NCBI GenBank assembly: GCA_017444325.1
Contig: JAFSWV010000106.1
Span: 1-15,323, forward strand
Origin: a bacterium
Lineage (GTDB): Bacteria > Auribacterota > UBA3054
Direction of reading: 5' to 3'
Length of the DNA: 15,323 nucleotides
The notes beneath the pieces were generated by a model. The model saw nothing but the letters and a program-made list of their open reading frames with translations, was not told where the DNA came from and made no database searches. Positions 1 to 7,261 of the stretch are shown piece by piece (position 1 is the first letter of the stretch; every line of letters starts with the position of its first letter). The position numbers were made by a program, and so were the translations under genes.

Positions 1-299
1 TCCTTCAGGTCTTCGTCGATGGCGAATTCCAGATTGGGAACGATCCTGAGATCGACTTTGTGCCCAAGCAGAAAACGGATCCTGGGAGTATCCTCTTTCA
101 GTTTGGCGATAGCCGCTTTTTCCGCGGCTTTGTCGCCGAGGACGGTAAGGTAGATCTTGCAGAATCTCAAGTCTCTTGAGGTCTCGGCGCGTGAAACCGT
201 CATCCAGGGCGCCTTGCGGTCGCGGTAGCGGTCCTGGATGATCTCGGACATCGCCCTTTTCAGGAGCTCGTTTATTTTCAGAGTTCTTGCGACTGCCAT
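1..299 (-). CDS. rbfA: Ribosome-binding factor A, partial (3' end outside window)
   Basis: RbfA binds the 30S subunit and helps mature the 5' end of 16S rRNA. The start codon is the ATG at 299-297, and 99 codons are visible before the window edge. The translation begins MAVARTLKINELLKRAMSEI, followed by a basic stretch (QDRYRDRKAP), the WMTVSRAETSRDLRFCKIYL strand pair, and IRFLLGHKVDLRIVPNLEF. This order (N-terminal helix, V.vs.DL strand, iR..L....l...P.L.F) is the RbfA KH-like fold. The family is usually about 110-130 aa, so roughly the last 20-30 residues are missing. The start lies one base after the infB TAG stop, so the two genes are probably translationally coupled. The pair infB-rbfA is one of the best conserved bacterial gene neighbours, which supports the call. 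No separate promoter is visible. Confidence 0.9.
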   Translation of the reverse strand, partial: MAVARTLKINELLKRAMSEIIQDRYRDRKAPWMTVSRAETSRDLRFCKIYLTVLGDKAAEKAAIAKLKEDTPRIRFLLGHKVDLRIVPNLEFAIDEDLK

Positions 300-300
300 A

Positions 301-3300
301 CTATTCCGTCAGGCCGTCCTGGACCATCTTGTAAGCGTGAAGCTTGTCGCCTTCGGCATACTCGTTGAAACCGTTGAGCACGATGCCGCAGTCGTAGCCG
401 GAGCGGACTTCCTTGACGTCGTCCTTGAGGTGGCGGAGCGTCTGGATGTCGCCGTCGAAGACGACTTCCTTGCCGCGCAAGACCCTGACTTTGTCGGTGC
501 GGTGTATTTCGCCGGAAACAACGTGGGAGCCGGCCACTACGCCGCTGGGCAGCTTGAAGAGCTGTCGGACTTCGGCGATGCCGGTCTCTTCCTCGTGGAA
601 GGTGGGCTCCAGAAGACCCATGAGCGCTTTCTGGATCTGTTCCGTGGCGTGGTAGATGACGTCGTACTGCCTGATCTCGACGCCCTTGGATTTCGCGACC
701 GCGCGGCTGGATTCCGGGACGGAAGTTTTGAAGGCGATGATAACGCCGTTGCTGGCGGAGGCGAGCATGACGTCGTTTTCGGTGACGTCGCCAACGCCGC
801 TGTGCAGAACAGTAACTTTCGCTTCTTCAGTCGTGAGTTTTTCAAGCGCGGAGCGCACGGCTTCCGTCGTGCCCCTCGTGTCGCCCTTGACGATAAGCGC
901 GAGCTCCTTGGCGGAATCGCTGTTCTTCATGTTCTGATAGAAGGATTCCAATGTCGCTCTGGCCGCGTCGGCGTGGCGTTTGAGGCGCTCTTCCTCGGCG
1001 CGTTTTTCCGTCAGTTCCTTGGCGAGTTTCTCGCTGGCGGCCACTCTGAATTTGGCGCCGGGCTGAGGAACTTCGGTGAAGCCCAAGATCTGGACGGGCT
1101 GGCTCGGGCCGGCTTCCTTTAGGTCTTCGCCCTTGTAGTTCGTCATGGCTCTGGCCTTGGCGTAGCAGGTTCCGCAGACGATAGGATCGCCGACTTTCAG
1201 TTTGCCTTTCTGGACAAGCAGCGTAACGCTCGTGCCGCGGCCGGGGTTCAGTTCCGCTTCAAGGACGACGCCTTCCGCGGGGCCTTCGGCCCTGGCTTTC
1301 AGCTGCATGACTTCAGCCTGCAGGGCGATGGCTTCCAAAAGCTGATCCAAGCCCTGCTTGGTATGCGCGGAAACCCTCACGCACTGCGTCTGTCCGCCCC
1401 ATTCCTCAACAAGGATGTTGTTTTCGGAAAGCTGCCTGATGACGCGTTCGGGATCGGCGCCGGGCAAGTCCATTTTGTTGATGGCGACGATTATTTCGAC
1501 CTTGGCGGCGCGGGCGTGGTTGATGGTTTCCAAAGTCTGCGGCATGATGCCGTCGTCAGCCGCCACCACGAGGATCGCGATATCGGTCGCGTTGGCGCCG
1601 CGGGCGCGCATGGTCGTGAAGGCTTCGTGCCCCGGAGTGTCGATGATCGTGATGTGCCCCTGGGCGGTGTCGACTTCGTAAGCGCCGATGTGCTGGGTGA
1701 TGCCGCCGGATTCGCCCTGGGCTACTTTGCTCTGGCGAATGGCGTCGATAAGCGAAGTTTTGCCGTGGTCAACGTGCCCCATGAAGACGACGACGGGAGC
1801 CCTGGGGGCTTCTTCCGCGGTGAATTCTTCCTCATGGCCTTCTTCACTGAAGGTCTCTTCCTCAAGGTTCTCTTCCTTGCTCTTGACCTGAACGTTGACG
1901 TTGAGTTCGGCGGCGGCCAGGACGACATGGTCCTCGTCGAGGGCGCTGTTGATGTTCAGCATCTCGCCCATCTTGAAGAAGACTTTGATGATGTCGCCGA
2001 CTTTGACGCCGATCTCCTGGGAGAAGTCCCTGACGCTTATCGGAACGGATACTTTGATGTCGCCTTTTACAATGTCAGCCTTGGTCGGCTGGGCCTGGAC
2101 CTGAGGCTTCTTTACTTTGCGGCGTATCCTGTATTCGCCTTCTTCTCCGGCTCTCTCGTCAGCGTTTCTCTGGCGCAGGGAGGCCTGGGAGGAGATTCTG
2201 GGTCTGTTCATCATCTCTTCCCTGGAGGCGGAAGACTTGTAATCTTTCTCTTTATCTTTTTCCTTCTTGCCGCGGCGGCTGTCGCCTTTACGGTTGGCGT
2301 CCGGCATAGGCCCGGCGGGCTGAGCGGAAGCGGCAGCTTTTCCGCCGGCGGCGGGACGCTGGCCCTTGTCGGCGCTTTCCTTCTTAGCGTTTTTCTTCTT
2401 GCCTATTTCGGGCGGGCGCCAGCCTTTCAAACGGTCTAGCGGAACGGTCTCGGTGACGCGGGGAAGATCCTCTTTCTGCTGGGCCACAAACGATTCCACG
2501 GAAACGGTGGAAACAGGCTTGACAGCTTCCCTGACGAGACGGGCTGTCTCCTCTTCCTTGGATTTGCGTTCCGGTTTCGGAGCCTCCTTTTCAGGTTCAG
2601 CGGAAATTTCCGCTTCCTCAACTGCCGGTTCTTCGGCCTTGGGGGCTTCTTCTTCCTTCGGCTCAGGCTTAGCCTCTACAACAGGCTCTTCCGGTTCCGG
2701 AGCCTTTTCGGGCTCGGCAGCCTGTTCGGGAACGGTTGCCTTTTCTTCGGCCGCAGGTTCGGCAGAAACAGTCGGAGTTTCCGCGGTCTCTTCCGGTTTC
2801 TCAGGCTCTTCCTGAGTTTCGGTTGCGGCGGAAGGCTTCTTGAAGCTGAACTTCTTGATCACGATCTTAACTTTCTTGACGCGCGGATCAGCGGAAGTTT
2901 CCGCATTGATGACAGACGCGTCTTCGGAATCTTCGGCGCTCTTGGCCTCGAGCCTGGCTTTTTCCTCTGCTTCCCTTCTCTTCGCTTCCTCTTTCTCCTG
3001 TTCCTGCTGCTTTCTCAATTTGGCAGTGATCGTGACAGGAACCTTCTTGGGAGCCGGCGCTTCCTTGGGCTCTTCCGCCTTCTTGGCGGCGGAAGTTTTG
3101 GAGGCGGTTTTCTTGGCCGCTGGCTTTTCCTCTTTCCCCGATTTGGCGGCTTCCGCTTTCTTAGCGGGCGCCTTCTTAGTCGGAGCTTTCTTGGCAGGCG
3201 CGGCCTCAGGAGCCTTCGCTTCTTCCTTTTTCTTGGGGGCAGCTTTTGCTTTAGCTTTGGGCGCTTCCTCTTTAACCTGCTCTTCCTTTTCGGCGTTTTT

Positions 3301-3528
3301 GTTCACCGCCATGGAAGCTCTGTTTTTCTCGCGGTTCTCGAATGCTTCCTGAATGGCGGCGAAAAGCGGCCGGTACAGTTTGTCCGGAAAGACGTCGGCC
3401 GGCTTGAAGGTCCCCAAGTCGTTCTTCTTGAGATAATCTCTTATTTTTTCAGAAAGGTATCGGCGGTCGGTCTCCGTTTTACAGCGGAATTCCTCCCTCA
3501 TACCTTTTATCATTTCGTCATAATTCAT
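301..3528 (-). CDS. infB: Translation initiation factor IF-2 (1075 aa)
   Basis: IF-2 is the GTPase that brings initiator fMet-tRNA to the 30S subunit and promotes subunit joining. A short N-terminal IF2_N-like segment (about residues 1-60) is followed by a very long low-complexity stretch rich in Lys, Ala, Glu and Pro (about 70-430). A second IF2_N domain lies near 492-550 (VPISVRDFSQEIGVKVGDII). The GTPase domain has G1 GHVDHGKT at 584-591, the switch motif DTPGHEAF at 630-637 and NKMD at 684-687. Beta-barrel domain II, domain III and the C-terminal fMet-tRNA-binding barrel complete the protein to residue 1075. E. coli IF-2 is 890 aa, and the extra length here is the disordered linker. The ATG at 3528-3526 is only 3 nt past the nusA stop. 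The nearest purine-rich SD-like stretch lies inside the nusA tail, which suggests coupled translation. The gene order nusA-infB-rbfA is classical. Long open frames on the opposite strand are shadows of this gene. Confidence 0.98.
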   Translation of the reverse strand: MNYDEMIKGMREEFRCKTETDRRYLSEKIRDYLKKNDLGTFKPADVFPDKLYRPLFAAIQEAFENREKNRASMAVNKNAEKEEQVKEEAPKAKAKAAPKKKEEAKAPEAAPAKKAPTKKAPAKKAEAAKSGKEEKPAAKKTASKTSAAKKAEEPKEAPAPKKVPVTITAKLRKQQEQEKEEAKRREAEEKARLEAKSAEDSEDASVINAETSADPRVKKVKIVIKKFSFKKPSAATETQEEPEKPEETAETPTVSAEPAAEEKATVPEQAAEPEKAPEPEEPVVEAKPEPKEEEAPKAEEPAVEEAEISAEPEKEAPKPERKSKEEETARLVREAVKPVSTVSVESFVAQQKEDLPRVTETVPLDRLKGWRPPEIGKKKNAKKESADKGQRPAAGGKAAASAQPAGPMPDANRKGDSRRGKKEKDKEKDYKSSASREEMMNRPRISSQASLRQRNADERAGEEGEYRIRRKVKKPQVQAQPTKADIVKGDIKVSVPISVRDFSQEIGVKVGDIIKVFFKMGEMLNINSALDEDHVVLAAAELNVNVQVKSKEENLEEETFSEEGHEEEFTAEEAPRAPVVVFMGHVDHGKTSLIDAIRQSKVAQGESGGITQHIGAYEVDTAQGHITIIDTPGHEAFTTMRARGANATDIAILVVAADDGIMPQTLETINHARAAKVEIIVAINKMDLPGADPERVIRQLSENNILVEEWGGQTQCVRVSAHTKQGLDQLLEAIALQAEVMQLKARAEGPAEGVVLEAELNPGRGTSVTLLVQKGKLKVGDPIVCGTCYAKARAMTNYKGEDLKEAGPSQPVQILGFTEVPQPGAKFRVAASEKLAKELTEKRAEEERLKRHADAARATLESFYQNMKNSDSAKELALIVKGDTRGTTEAVRSALEKLTTEEAKVTVLHSGVGDVTENDVMLASASNGVIIAFKTSVPESSRAVAKSKGVEIRQYDVIYHATEQIQKALMGLLEPTFHEEETGIAEVRQLFKLPSGVVAGSHVVSGEIHRTDKVRVLRGKEVVFDGDIQTLRHLKDDVKEVRSGYDCGIVLNGFNEYAEGDKLHAYKMVQDGLTE

Positions 3529-3531
3529 ATA

Positions 3532-4677
3532 TTATTCTTCTTCCTCTCCATCCTCATCAGCGGCCTGAAGCTCAGCCGCTTTGGTCTGGCTGATGACGTT
3601 AAAGGGGTGTCCAATAAGTTTGGAGATCATGCGGACGTTCTGTCCGGAGCGGCCGATCGTCGCTTCAAGCTGATCGTCAGGAACGACCGCGACTACCATC
3701 GCGTCGTCGCCTTCGCCGCAGTAATATTCTAAGATCTCGGTGGGCTCGACGGCGTTCTTAAGAAGCGTCTCAAGATCGTCGCTCCACCTGACGATATCGA
3801 CTTTCTCGCCGTTTATTTCCTGAACGATGGATTTGACCCTCGCTCCCCTTACGCCGACGCAGGCGCCGACGCAGTCGACTTTCGGGTCATGGGAGAGGAC
3901 GGCGATCTTGCTTCTCAAGCCGGCGATCCTCGCCACCGCTTTTATTTCAACTATGCCGTCGTAGATCTCGGGAACTTCTATTTCAAAGAGACGGCGGACC
4001 AGCGCCGGGACCGCGCGGGAAAGGACGACTCGCGGGCTTCTGCTTTCTTCGGAATCCTTGACGTCGGAAACGACCGCGCGGATCCTGTCGCCCACTTTGT
4101 AGTGTTCCCTGCTGACCTGTTCGCGGCGCGGAAGTATCGCTTCCGTGCGGTCCAGTTCGACGATGTAGGAACCGCGCTCCATCCTGGAGACGGTGCCGGA
4201 GACGAGGTCGCCGATCTTGTCGCTGTATTCTTTCAGGATCATGTCGCGCTTTGCTTCCCTGATCCTTTGGAAAGTTATCTGTTTGATGGTCTGGACGTCG
4301 ATGCGGCCGAAGACCTGGTCGTAGTCGAATTCAATGGGACCGACCTGCATGCCGGGCTCAAGATCGTAATCCTTAAGATCGGGGCAGCGCCTCTTCGCCT
4401 CATCGACCGTAAGGTGATGTCCGATCTCGGGATCCTCAACGATCTCGCCGTCCTCGTTCCTCAAGCTTTCCTCATAGTCGTCCGGAACGATGATGAAAGT
4501 GCTGGACATGTTGATGGTTCCGTCCTCGGCGTCGATGGAGACGGTTATGGGAGGAAGATCGTCCTTCTTCTTAGCCACCGCCTCGATACTCTTTTCCAGG
4601 ATCGTTGCGATCGTGCCTTTGTCCAGGCCGTGTTCTTTTTCAAGGTAGTCGATTAAGGTCGTGATCTCGCTTTTCAT
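3532..4677 (-). CDS. nusA: Transcription elongation/termination factor NusA (381 aa)
   Basis: NusA binds RNA polymerase and nascent RNA and modulates pausing, intrinsic termination and antitermination. I place the start at ATG 4677-4675, because GAGGA lies 7 nt upstream and the protein then begins MKSEITTLIDYLEKEHGLDK, matching the family N-terminus. A longer frame from TTG at 4719 would add 14 residues that start in the U-tract of a terminator hairpin and is unlikely. Domains: N-terminal RNAP-binding domain about 1-150, S1 about 155-222 (GDLVSGTVSRMERGSYIVEL), KH1 about 225-300 including the signature LFEIEVPEIYDGIVEIKAVA and GVRGAR at 275-280, and KH2 about 305-375 with IGRSGQNVR at 341-349. 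An acidic tail (DEDGEEEE) ends the protein. The C-terminal acidic repeats of E. coli NusA are absent, as in many bacteria. It is the first gene of the operon, behind a promoter and a structured leader. Confidence 0.97.
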   Translation of the reverse strand: MKSEITTLIDYLEKEHGLDKGTIATILEKSIEAVAKKKDDLPPITVSIDAEDGTINMSSTFIIVPDDYEESLRNEDGEIVEDPEIGHHLTVDEAKRRCPDLKDYDLEPGMQVGPIEFDYDQVFGRIDVQTIKQITFQRIREAKRDMILKEYSDKIGDLVSGTVSRMERGSYIVELDRTEAILPRREQVSREHYKVGDRIRAVVSDVKDSEESRSPRVVLSRAVPALVRRLFEIEVPEIYDGIVEIKAVARIAGLRSKIAVLSHDPKVDCVGACVGVRGARVKSIVQEINGEKVDIVRWSDDLETLLKNAVEPTEILEYYCGEGDDAMVVAVVPDDQLEATIGRSGQNVRMISKLIGHPFNVISQTKAAELQAADEDGEEEE

Positions 4678-4696
4678 TTTTAGGTCCTCATTGTAA

Positions 4697-4717
4697 GTTT
4701 CTATTCCCTTAAGAAAC
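4697..4717 (-). other. Leader hairpin P3 upstream of nusA start
   Basis: On the minus strand GTTTCT (4717-4712) can pair with AGAAAC (4702-4697) around a 9-nt loop. It directly follows the U-tract of the leader terminator and ends about 20 nt before the nusA ATG, leaving the SD-like GAGGA free. The upstream GAAAC at 4765-4761 could pair with the same GTTTC, giving an alternative fold. Structure predicted by eye only. Confidence 0.4.
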
Positions 4718-4744
4718 AAAAAAAGCGGATGGCACCACCCGCTT
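4718..4744 (-). terminator. Intrinsic terminator-like hairpin in nusA leader (candidate attenuator)
   Basis: On the minus strand AAGCGGGT (4744-4737) pairs with ATCCGCTT (4730-4723) around a 6-nt loop, with one G-U pair. The 3' arm runs into seven consecutive U residues (4724-4718). This is a textbook Rho-independent terminator shape. It lies between the nusA promoter (TSS near 4770) and the nusA start at 4677, and there is no upstream minus-strand gene for it to terminate, so premature termination (attenuation) of the nusA operon is the simplest reading. The lower part of the 5' arm overlaps hairpin P1, so the two structures partly compete. On the plus strand the T-tract is poor. Confidence 0.65.
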
Positions 4745-4761
4745 CTTTATCCTTAAAGAAG
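4742..4761 (-). other. Leader hairpin P1, overlapping the attenuator arm
   Basis: On the minus strand CTTCTTTA (4761-4754) is perfectly complementary to TAAAGAAG (4749-4742) around the 4-nt loop AGGA. Its 3' arm shares 4742-4744 with the terminator core, and more if the terminator stem extends down its A-U base. It is therefore a candidate competing structure in an attenuation switch. The ligand or protein that would choose between them is unknown; NusA itself is an obvious guess. Confidence 0.5.
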
Positions 4762-4776
4762 TTTCAATTCTCAGAT

Positions 4777-4805
4777 ATGTTACCAAAAAGGCCTTTTAAA
4801 GTCAA
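4777..4805 (-). promoter_or_regulatory. Sigma70-type promoter of nusA-infB-rbfA
   Basis: On the minus strand -35 TTGACT (4805-4800) and -10 TAACAT (4782-4777) are separated by exactly 17 nt. The predicted start is near 4770, giving a leader of about 94 nt before nusA. Confidence 0.75.
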
Positions 4806-4859
4806 CGCGCGGTTTTTCCGCTCCATACCGGCTTAAAACAAAAACGACATATTTTTCGA

Positions 4860-4865
4860 TATAAT
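4860..4865 (+). promoter_or_regulatory. Putative -10 box for the gene at 4895
   Basis: A perfect TATAAT lies 29 nt upstream of the start codon at 4895. No good -35 hexamer is visible at 16-18 nt; the nearest T-rich candidate (TTAAAA, 4833-4838) is about 21 nt away. It may be a weak promoter or depend on an activator. A GAGAGAG stretch (4883-4889) is the likely ribosome binding site. Confidence 0.5.
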
Positions 4866-4894
4866 TAAGAAAAGCACATTTAGAGAGAGCGTTT

Positions 4895-6073
4895 ATGAAA
4901 AAACTAATTTACTCCGCCTTCATAGCCCTTCTTGCCGTGAATGCTGTTTCAGACAACGTTGCCGTAAAGCCTGAAGGCGACGGCTCAAAAGAAAAGCCCT
5001 ACCTGATCAGCAAAATCGAGCACCTGGTCTGGATGAGGGAGACCGTTGCTTCTTCCGAAGGAAAGCATTACAAGATGACCGCTGACATAGACGCCGCGGA
5101 AACAAAAGATTGGGACAACGGCCGGGGGTTCTCCCCCATAGGCGCGCCCGAGCCTCTCATAAAAAAGTCTTCGGACGTGAATCGGAAATTCCCGCCGTTC
5201 CTGGGCTTTTTCGACGGCAACGGGCATTGCATATCGAACCTTTACATTAACAGGCCCAAGGAAGAATACGCCTCGTTATTCGGAAACATCGGGCAGCCCG
5301 GAGAAATGGGCGTATTTGACAAGTGGAGATTGATGTGCGATGAGGTGGCTGACACATTTCGGAAAAGAAATTTCACTTGCGGCGTCAAAGACCTGGCCGT
5401 AGTCAATTCTGACCTCACCGCCGAATTGCATGCCGCCGGTCTGGCTTTCCAAATAAACACCTGCCGGGTGGAAGGCTGCTATTTAACCGGCCGCCTGTCC
5501 GCCCTCAGGTCGCTTGCTGGTCTGGCAGCTGTGGCCGAAAAATCCTACGTTTCCGAATGCGCCACCGACTTCGAATATGATAGCAGGTATTCAGGTCTCG
5601 CCGGCATAGCCGGCTATTCCAAGATCTCCATATACGAAGACTGCAGCGTCTCCGGCAAGTGCCGGCCACATCAGCGGGAGACTCACGACACCTTGTTAGC
5701 CGGAACGGAAAAAAGGAACAGGATGCGTTACGGCGCTGATTATAAGGGCTACGAAACCATGGGCATATCGGTGGTTTTCTTTTCATGGGACGGCGCAATA
5801 TTCAGATGCCTGGGGGATCTTAAGCTCACCGGTAACCGCTCATTACCCAGTGTGCATCCCTTCCCTGAAAACCACGGCGGCAATATGACCAAAGATTCTT
5901 TCTGCGACGCGGAGAAACTGCACACTCAAAGGAATCCCGAAATGGGCGTTCTTAAGACCTTGGAATTGAGGCAAAAGAAAAACTACGAAAACTGGGATCA
6001 GGAAAAGATCTGGGAGATCAAAGACGGCGAACTGCCGCGCCTCCGCCGCCTGAAACGCTGGCAAAAAAATTAA
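4895..6073 (+). CDS. Exported protein with GLUG-like/beta-solenoid sequence (392 aa), function unknown
   Basis: The first 19 residues (MKKLIYSAFIALLAVNAVS) form a signal peptide, so the protein is exported. The next part has the pattern seen in GLUG-motif surface proteins of gut and environmental bacteria: DGSKEKPYLISKIEHLVWM, then YKMTADIDAAETKDW, FSPIGAPE, FLGFFDGNGHCISNLYINRP and YASLFGNIG (about residues 30-130). Later segments such as VKDLAVVNSDLTAELHAAGL and GLAGIAGYSKISIYEDCSV continue the repeat-like beta rhythm expected of a right-handed solenoid. The end (GELPRLRRLKRW) is a common closing strand of such proteins. No catalytic motif is visible. It is a single-gene unit between divergent nusA and a convergent operon, and its stop codon overlaps the neighbouring stop. 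A role at the cell surface or in carbohydrate contact is only inference. Confidence 0.75.
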   Translation: MKKLIYSAFIALLAVNAVSDNVAVKPEGDGSKEKPYLISKIEHLVWMRETVASSEGKHYKMTADIDAAETKDWDNGRGFSPIGAPEPLIKKSSDVNRKFPPFLGFFDGNGHCISNLYINRPKEEYASLFGNIGQPGEMGVFDKWRLMCDEVADTFRKRNFTCGVKDLAVVNSDLTAELHAAGLAFQINTCRVEGCYLTGRLSALRSLAGLAAVAEKSYVSECATDFEYDSRYSGLAGIAGYSKISIYEDCSVSGKCRPHQRETHDTLLAGTEKRNRMRYGADYKGYETMGISVVFFSWDGAIFRCLGDLKLTGNRSLPSVHPFPENHGGNMTKDSFCDAEKLHTQRNPEMGVLKTLELRQKKNYENWDQEKIWEIKDGELPRLRRLKRWQKN

Positions 6074-6092
6074 AGCGTCGCTGCAAGCAGCG
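6063..6092 (-). terminator. Possible weak terminator at the 3' end of the seven-gene operon
   Basis: On the minus strand CGCTG (6092-6088) and CAGCG (6083-6079) form a short stem around a 4-nt loop within the last codons of the CNT gene. About nine bases later comes a run of seven U (6069-6063). The spacing from stem to U-run is longer than usual, so efficiency is doubtful. No other terminator for this operon is visible between the two convergent genes. Confidence 0.3.
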
Positions 6093-7260
6093 CAGCGGTC
6101 GTAAAAGAAGCCAGGACCGCGGCCAGAAGAGCCTTCAAAAGCAGCTTGGAAAAAGCGGCCGATCTTTCGTCGTCAAGCAGAGGAGATATGAGACCGAAGA
6201 GGATGGAAAGCGTTCCGAAATTCGCGAAGCCGCAGCAGGCGAAAGTCGCGATCCTTATGGTTTTCGGGGAAAGCATTCCTGCGATCTTAAGAAGTTCCTG
6301 ATAAGCGACGATCTCGTTCAGGACTACTTTGCAACCTAGAACGTACCCGACTTTAGAGCACTCCGCGGCGGGAACGCCCATAAGGAACGCGAAAGGCCAG
6401 CCTACGTATCCGAATATGCCCTGAAGGGAAAGATCGGGGACCTTAGGGAAGAAGATCCTGGGAGAACCCAGAAGCTTGTTTATGAAATAAATGGCTGCGG
6501 AGATCGCGATAAGCATAGCGATGACCCTCACGGCCAATTTGAGGCCCATTAAGGCCCCTTTCGCAAAAGAATCGACAATTCCCCTGCCGACCAAGAGATC
6601 GGCCTTGATTTCGCCTTCCTCTCCCACATTATCATCGCAGGGACAAAGGAGAGCGGCAAACATAACGGCCGAGGGCGCCGACATGAAACTGGCCAGGACA
6701 AGGTCGCCAGACGAGATCCCCATGGAGTTGAGGAGCGGCATCAGAGCGAAAGAGATGGTCGCCAGAGACGAGACCAAAAGGATCATTAAGGAACGCTCGC
6801 TCATCTTGGGTACGTAAGGCGTCAGAATGCTTACGGTGACGCCGACTCCGAAAAAGATCGAGCAGGCCGCGGCGAAGGCCCCCGAGCCGTCGATCCCGAA
6901 GAGCTTTTTGAAGAGTTTGGCGATCCAGGAAATCACTTTCTGCGGTATTCCGAGATAATACAGAACGCCCATGAAAGCCGAGATCATAATTATGGTGCAG
7001 AGGCAGTTCAGGGCAAAGTACATCCTGATGTCGACGCTGCCGAACACGCTCCTGCCGCCTGCCGCGGCTGACTCTCCCAGAAGCTTGAAGAAGTTGCCAA
7101 GAACGCGATAGGCGGCGCCGTCAGGCTTCAGAAGAAAAAGGAAGGCGGCCTGTAAAAGCAGACCGCCCGCCACTATTCTCCAGGGCCACTTTTTGAAAGC
7201 ATATCTTCCTCTCAAAAGAGTGGCCAGGAGAACAAAGGTTATGACGCCTAAAAATGCCAT
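6070..7260 (-). CDS. Concentrative nucleoside transporter (CNT/NupC) family protein with altered HP1 motif (396 aa)
   Basis: CNT proteins import nucleosides with H+ or Na+ through an elevator mechanism in the inner membrane. The length (about 400 aa) and the many hydrophobic segments fit. Family landmarks are present: LNCLCTIIMISAFMGVLYYL (85-104), ASFMSAPSAVMFAALLCP (190-207), MGVPAAECSKVGYVLGCKVV (294-313) leading into LNEIVAY (314-320), and CGFANFGTLSILFG (343-356). The HP1 hairpin that normally reads G-Q-(T/S/N)-E, whose Gln and Glu contact the nucleoside, is GVGV at 138-141 here, followed by TVSILTPY. So the C-terminal half of the binding site is kept while the N-terminal half is changed. 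The ATG at 7260 is one base after the stop of the DUF4159 gene and has no good SD, so translation is probably coupled to the upstream ExbB/ExbD genes. Substrate may be a different compound or none. Confidence 0.85.
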   Translation of the reverse strand: MAFLGVITFVLLATLLRGRYAFKKWPWRIVAGGLLLQAAFLFLLKPDGAAYRVLGNFFKLLGESAAAGGRSVFGSVDIRMYFALNCLCTIIMISAFMGVLYYLGIPQKVISWIAKLFKKLFGIDGSGAFAAACSIFFGVGVTVSILTPYVPKMSERSLMILLVSSLATISFALMPLLNSMGISSGDLVLASFMSAPSAVMFAALLCPCDDNVGEEGEIKADLLVGRGIVDSFAKGALMGLKLAVRVIAMLIAISAAIYFINKLLGSPRIFFPKVPDLSLQGIFGYVGWPFAFLMGVPAAECSKVGYVLGCKVVLNEIVAYQELLKIAGMLSPKTIRIATFACCGFANFGTLSILFGLISPLLDDERSAAFSKLLLKALLAAVLASFTTAALLAATL

Positions 7261-7261
7261 G

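Noticed and set aside
238..2439. Long plus-strand open frames (294 aa and 358 aa) opposite infB
   Set aside because: They lie antisense to a certain infB gene, have shadow-like composition (repeated V, F, D, G from codon bias of the true strand) and no recognisable domain.
4678..4719. nusA starting at TTG 4719 with 14 extra residues
   Set aside because: The codon lies in the terminator U-tract, the extra residues do not fit the family N-terminus, and a better SD precedes the ATG at 4677.
4718..4770. T-box riboswitch in the nusA leader (the sequence GGGTGGTGCC resembles the T-box core)
   Set aside because: The core UGGNACC is not matched exactly, the leader of about 94 nt is too short for a Stem I/specifier region, and nusA is not a known T-box target. 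The bases are explained by the terminator stem and loop.
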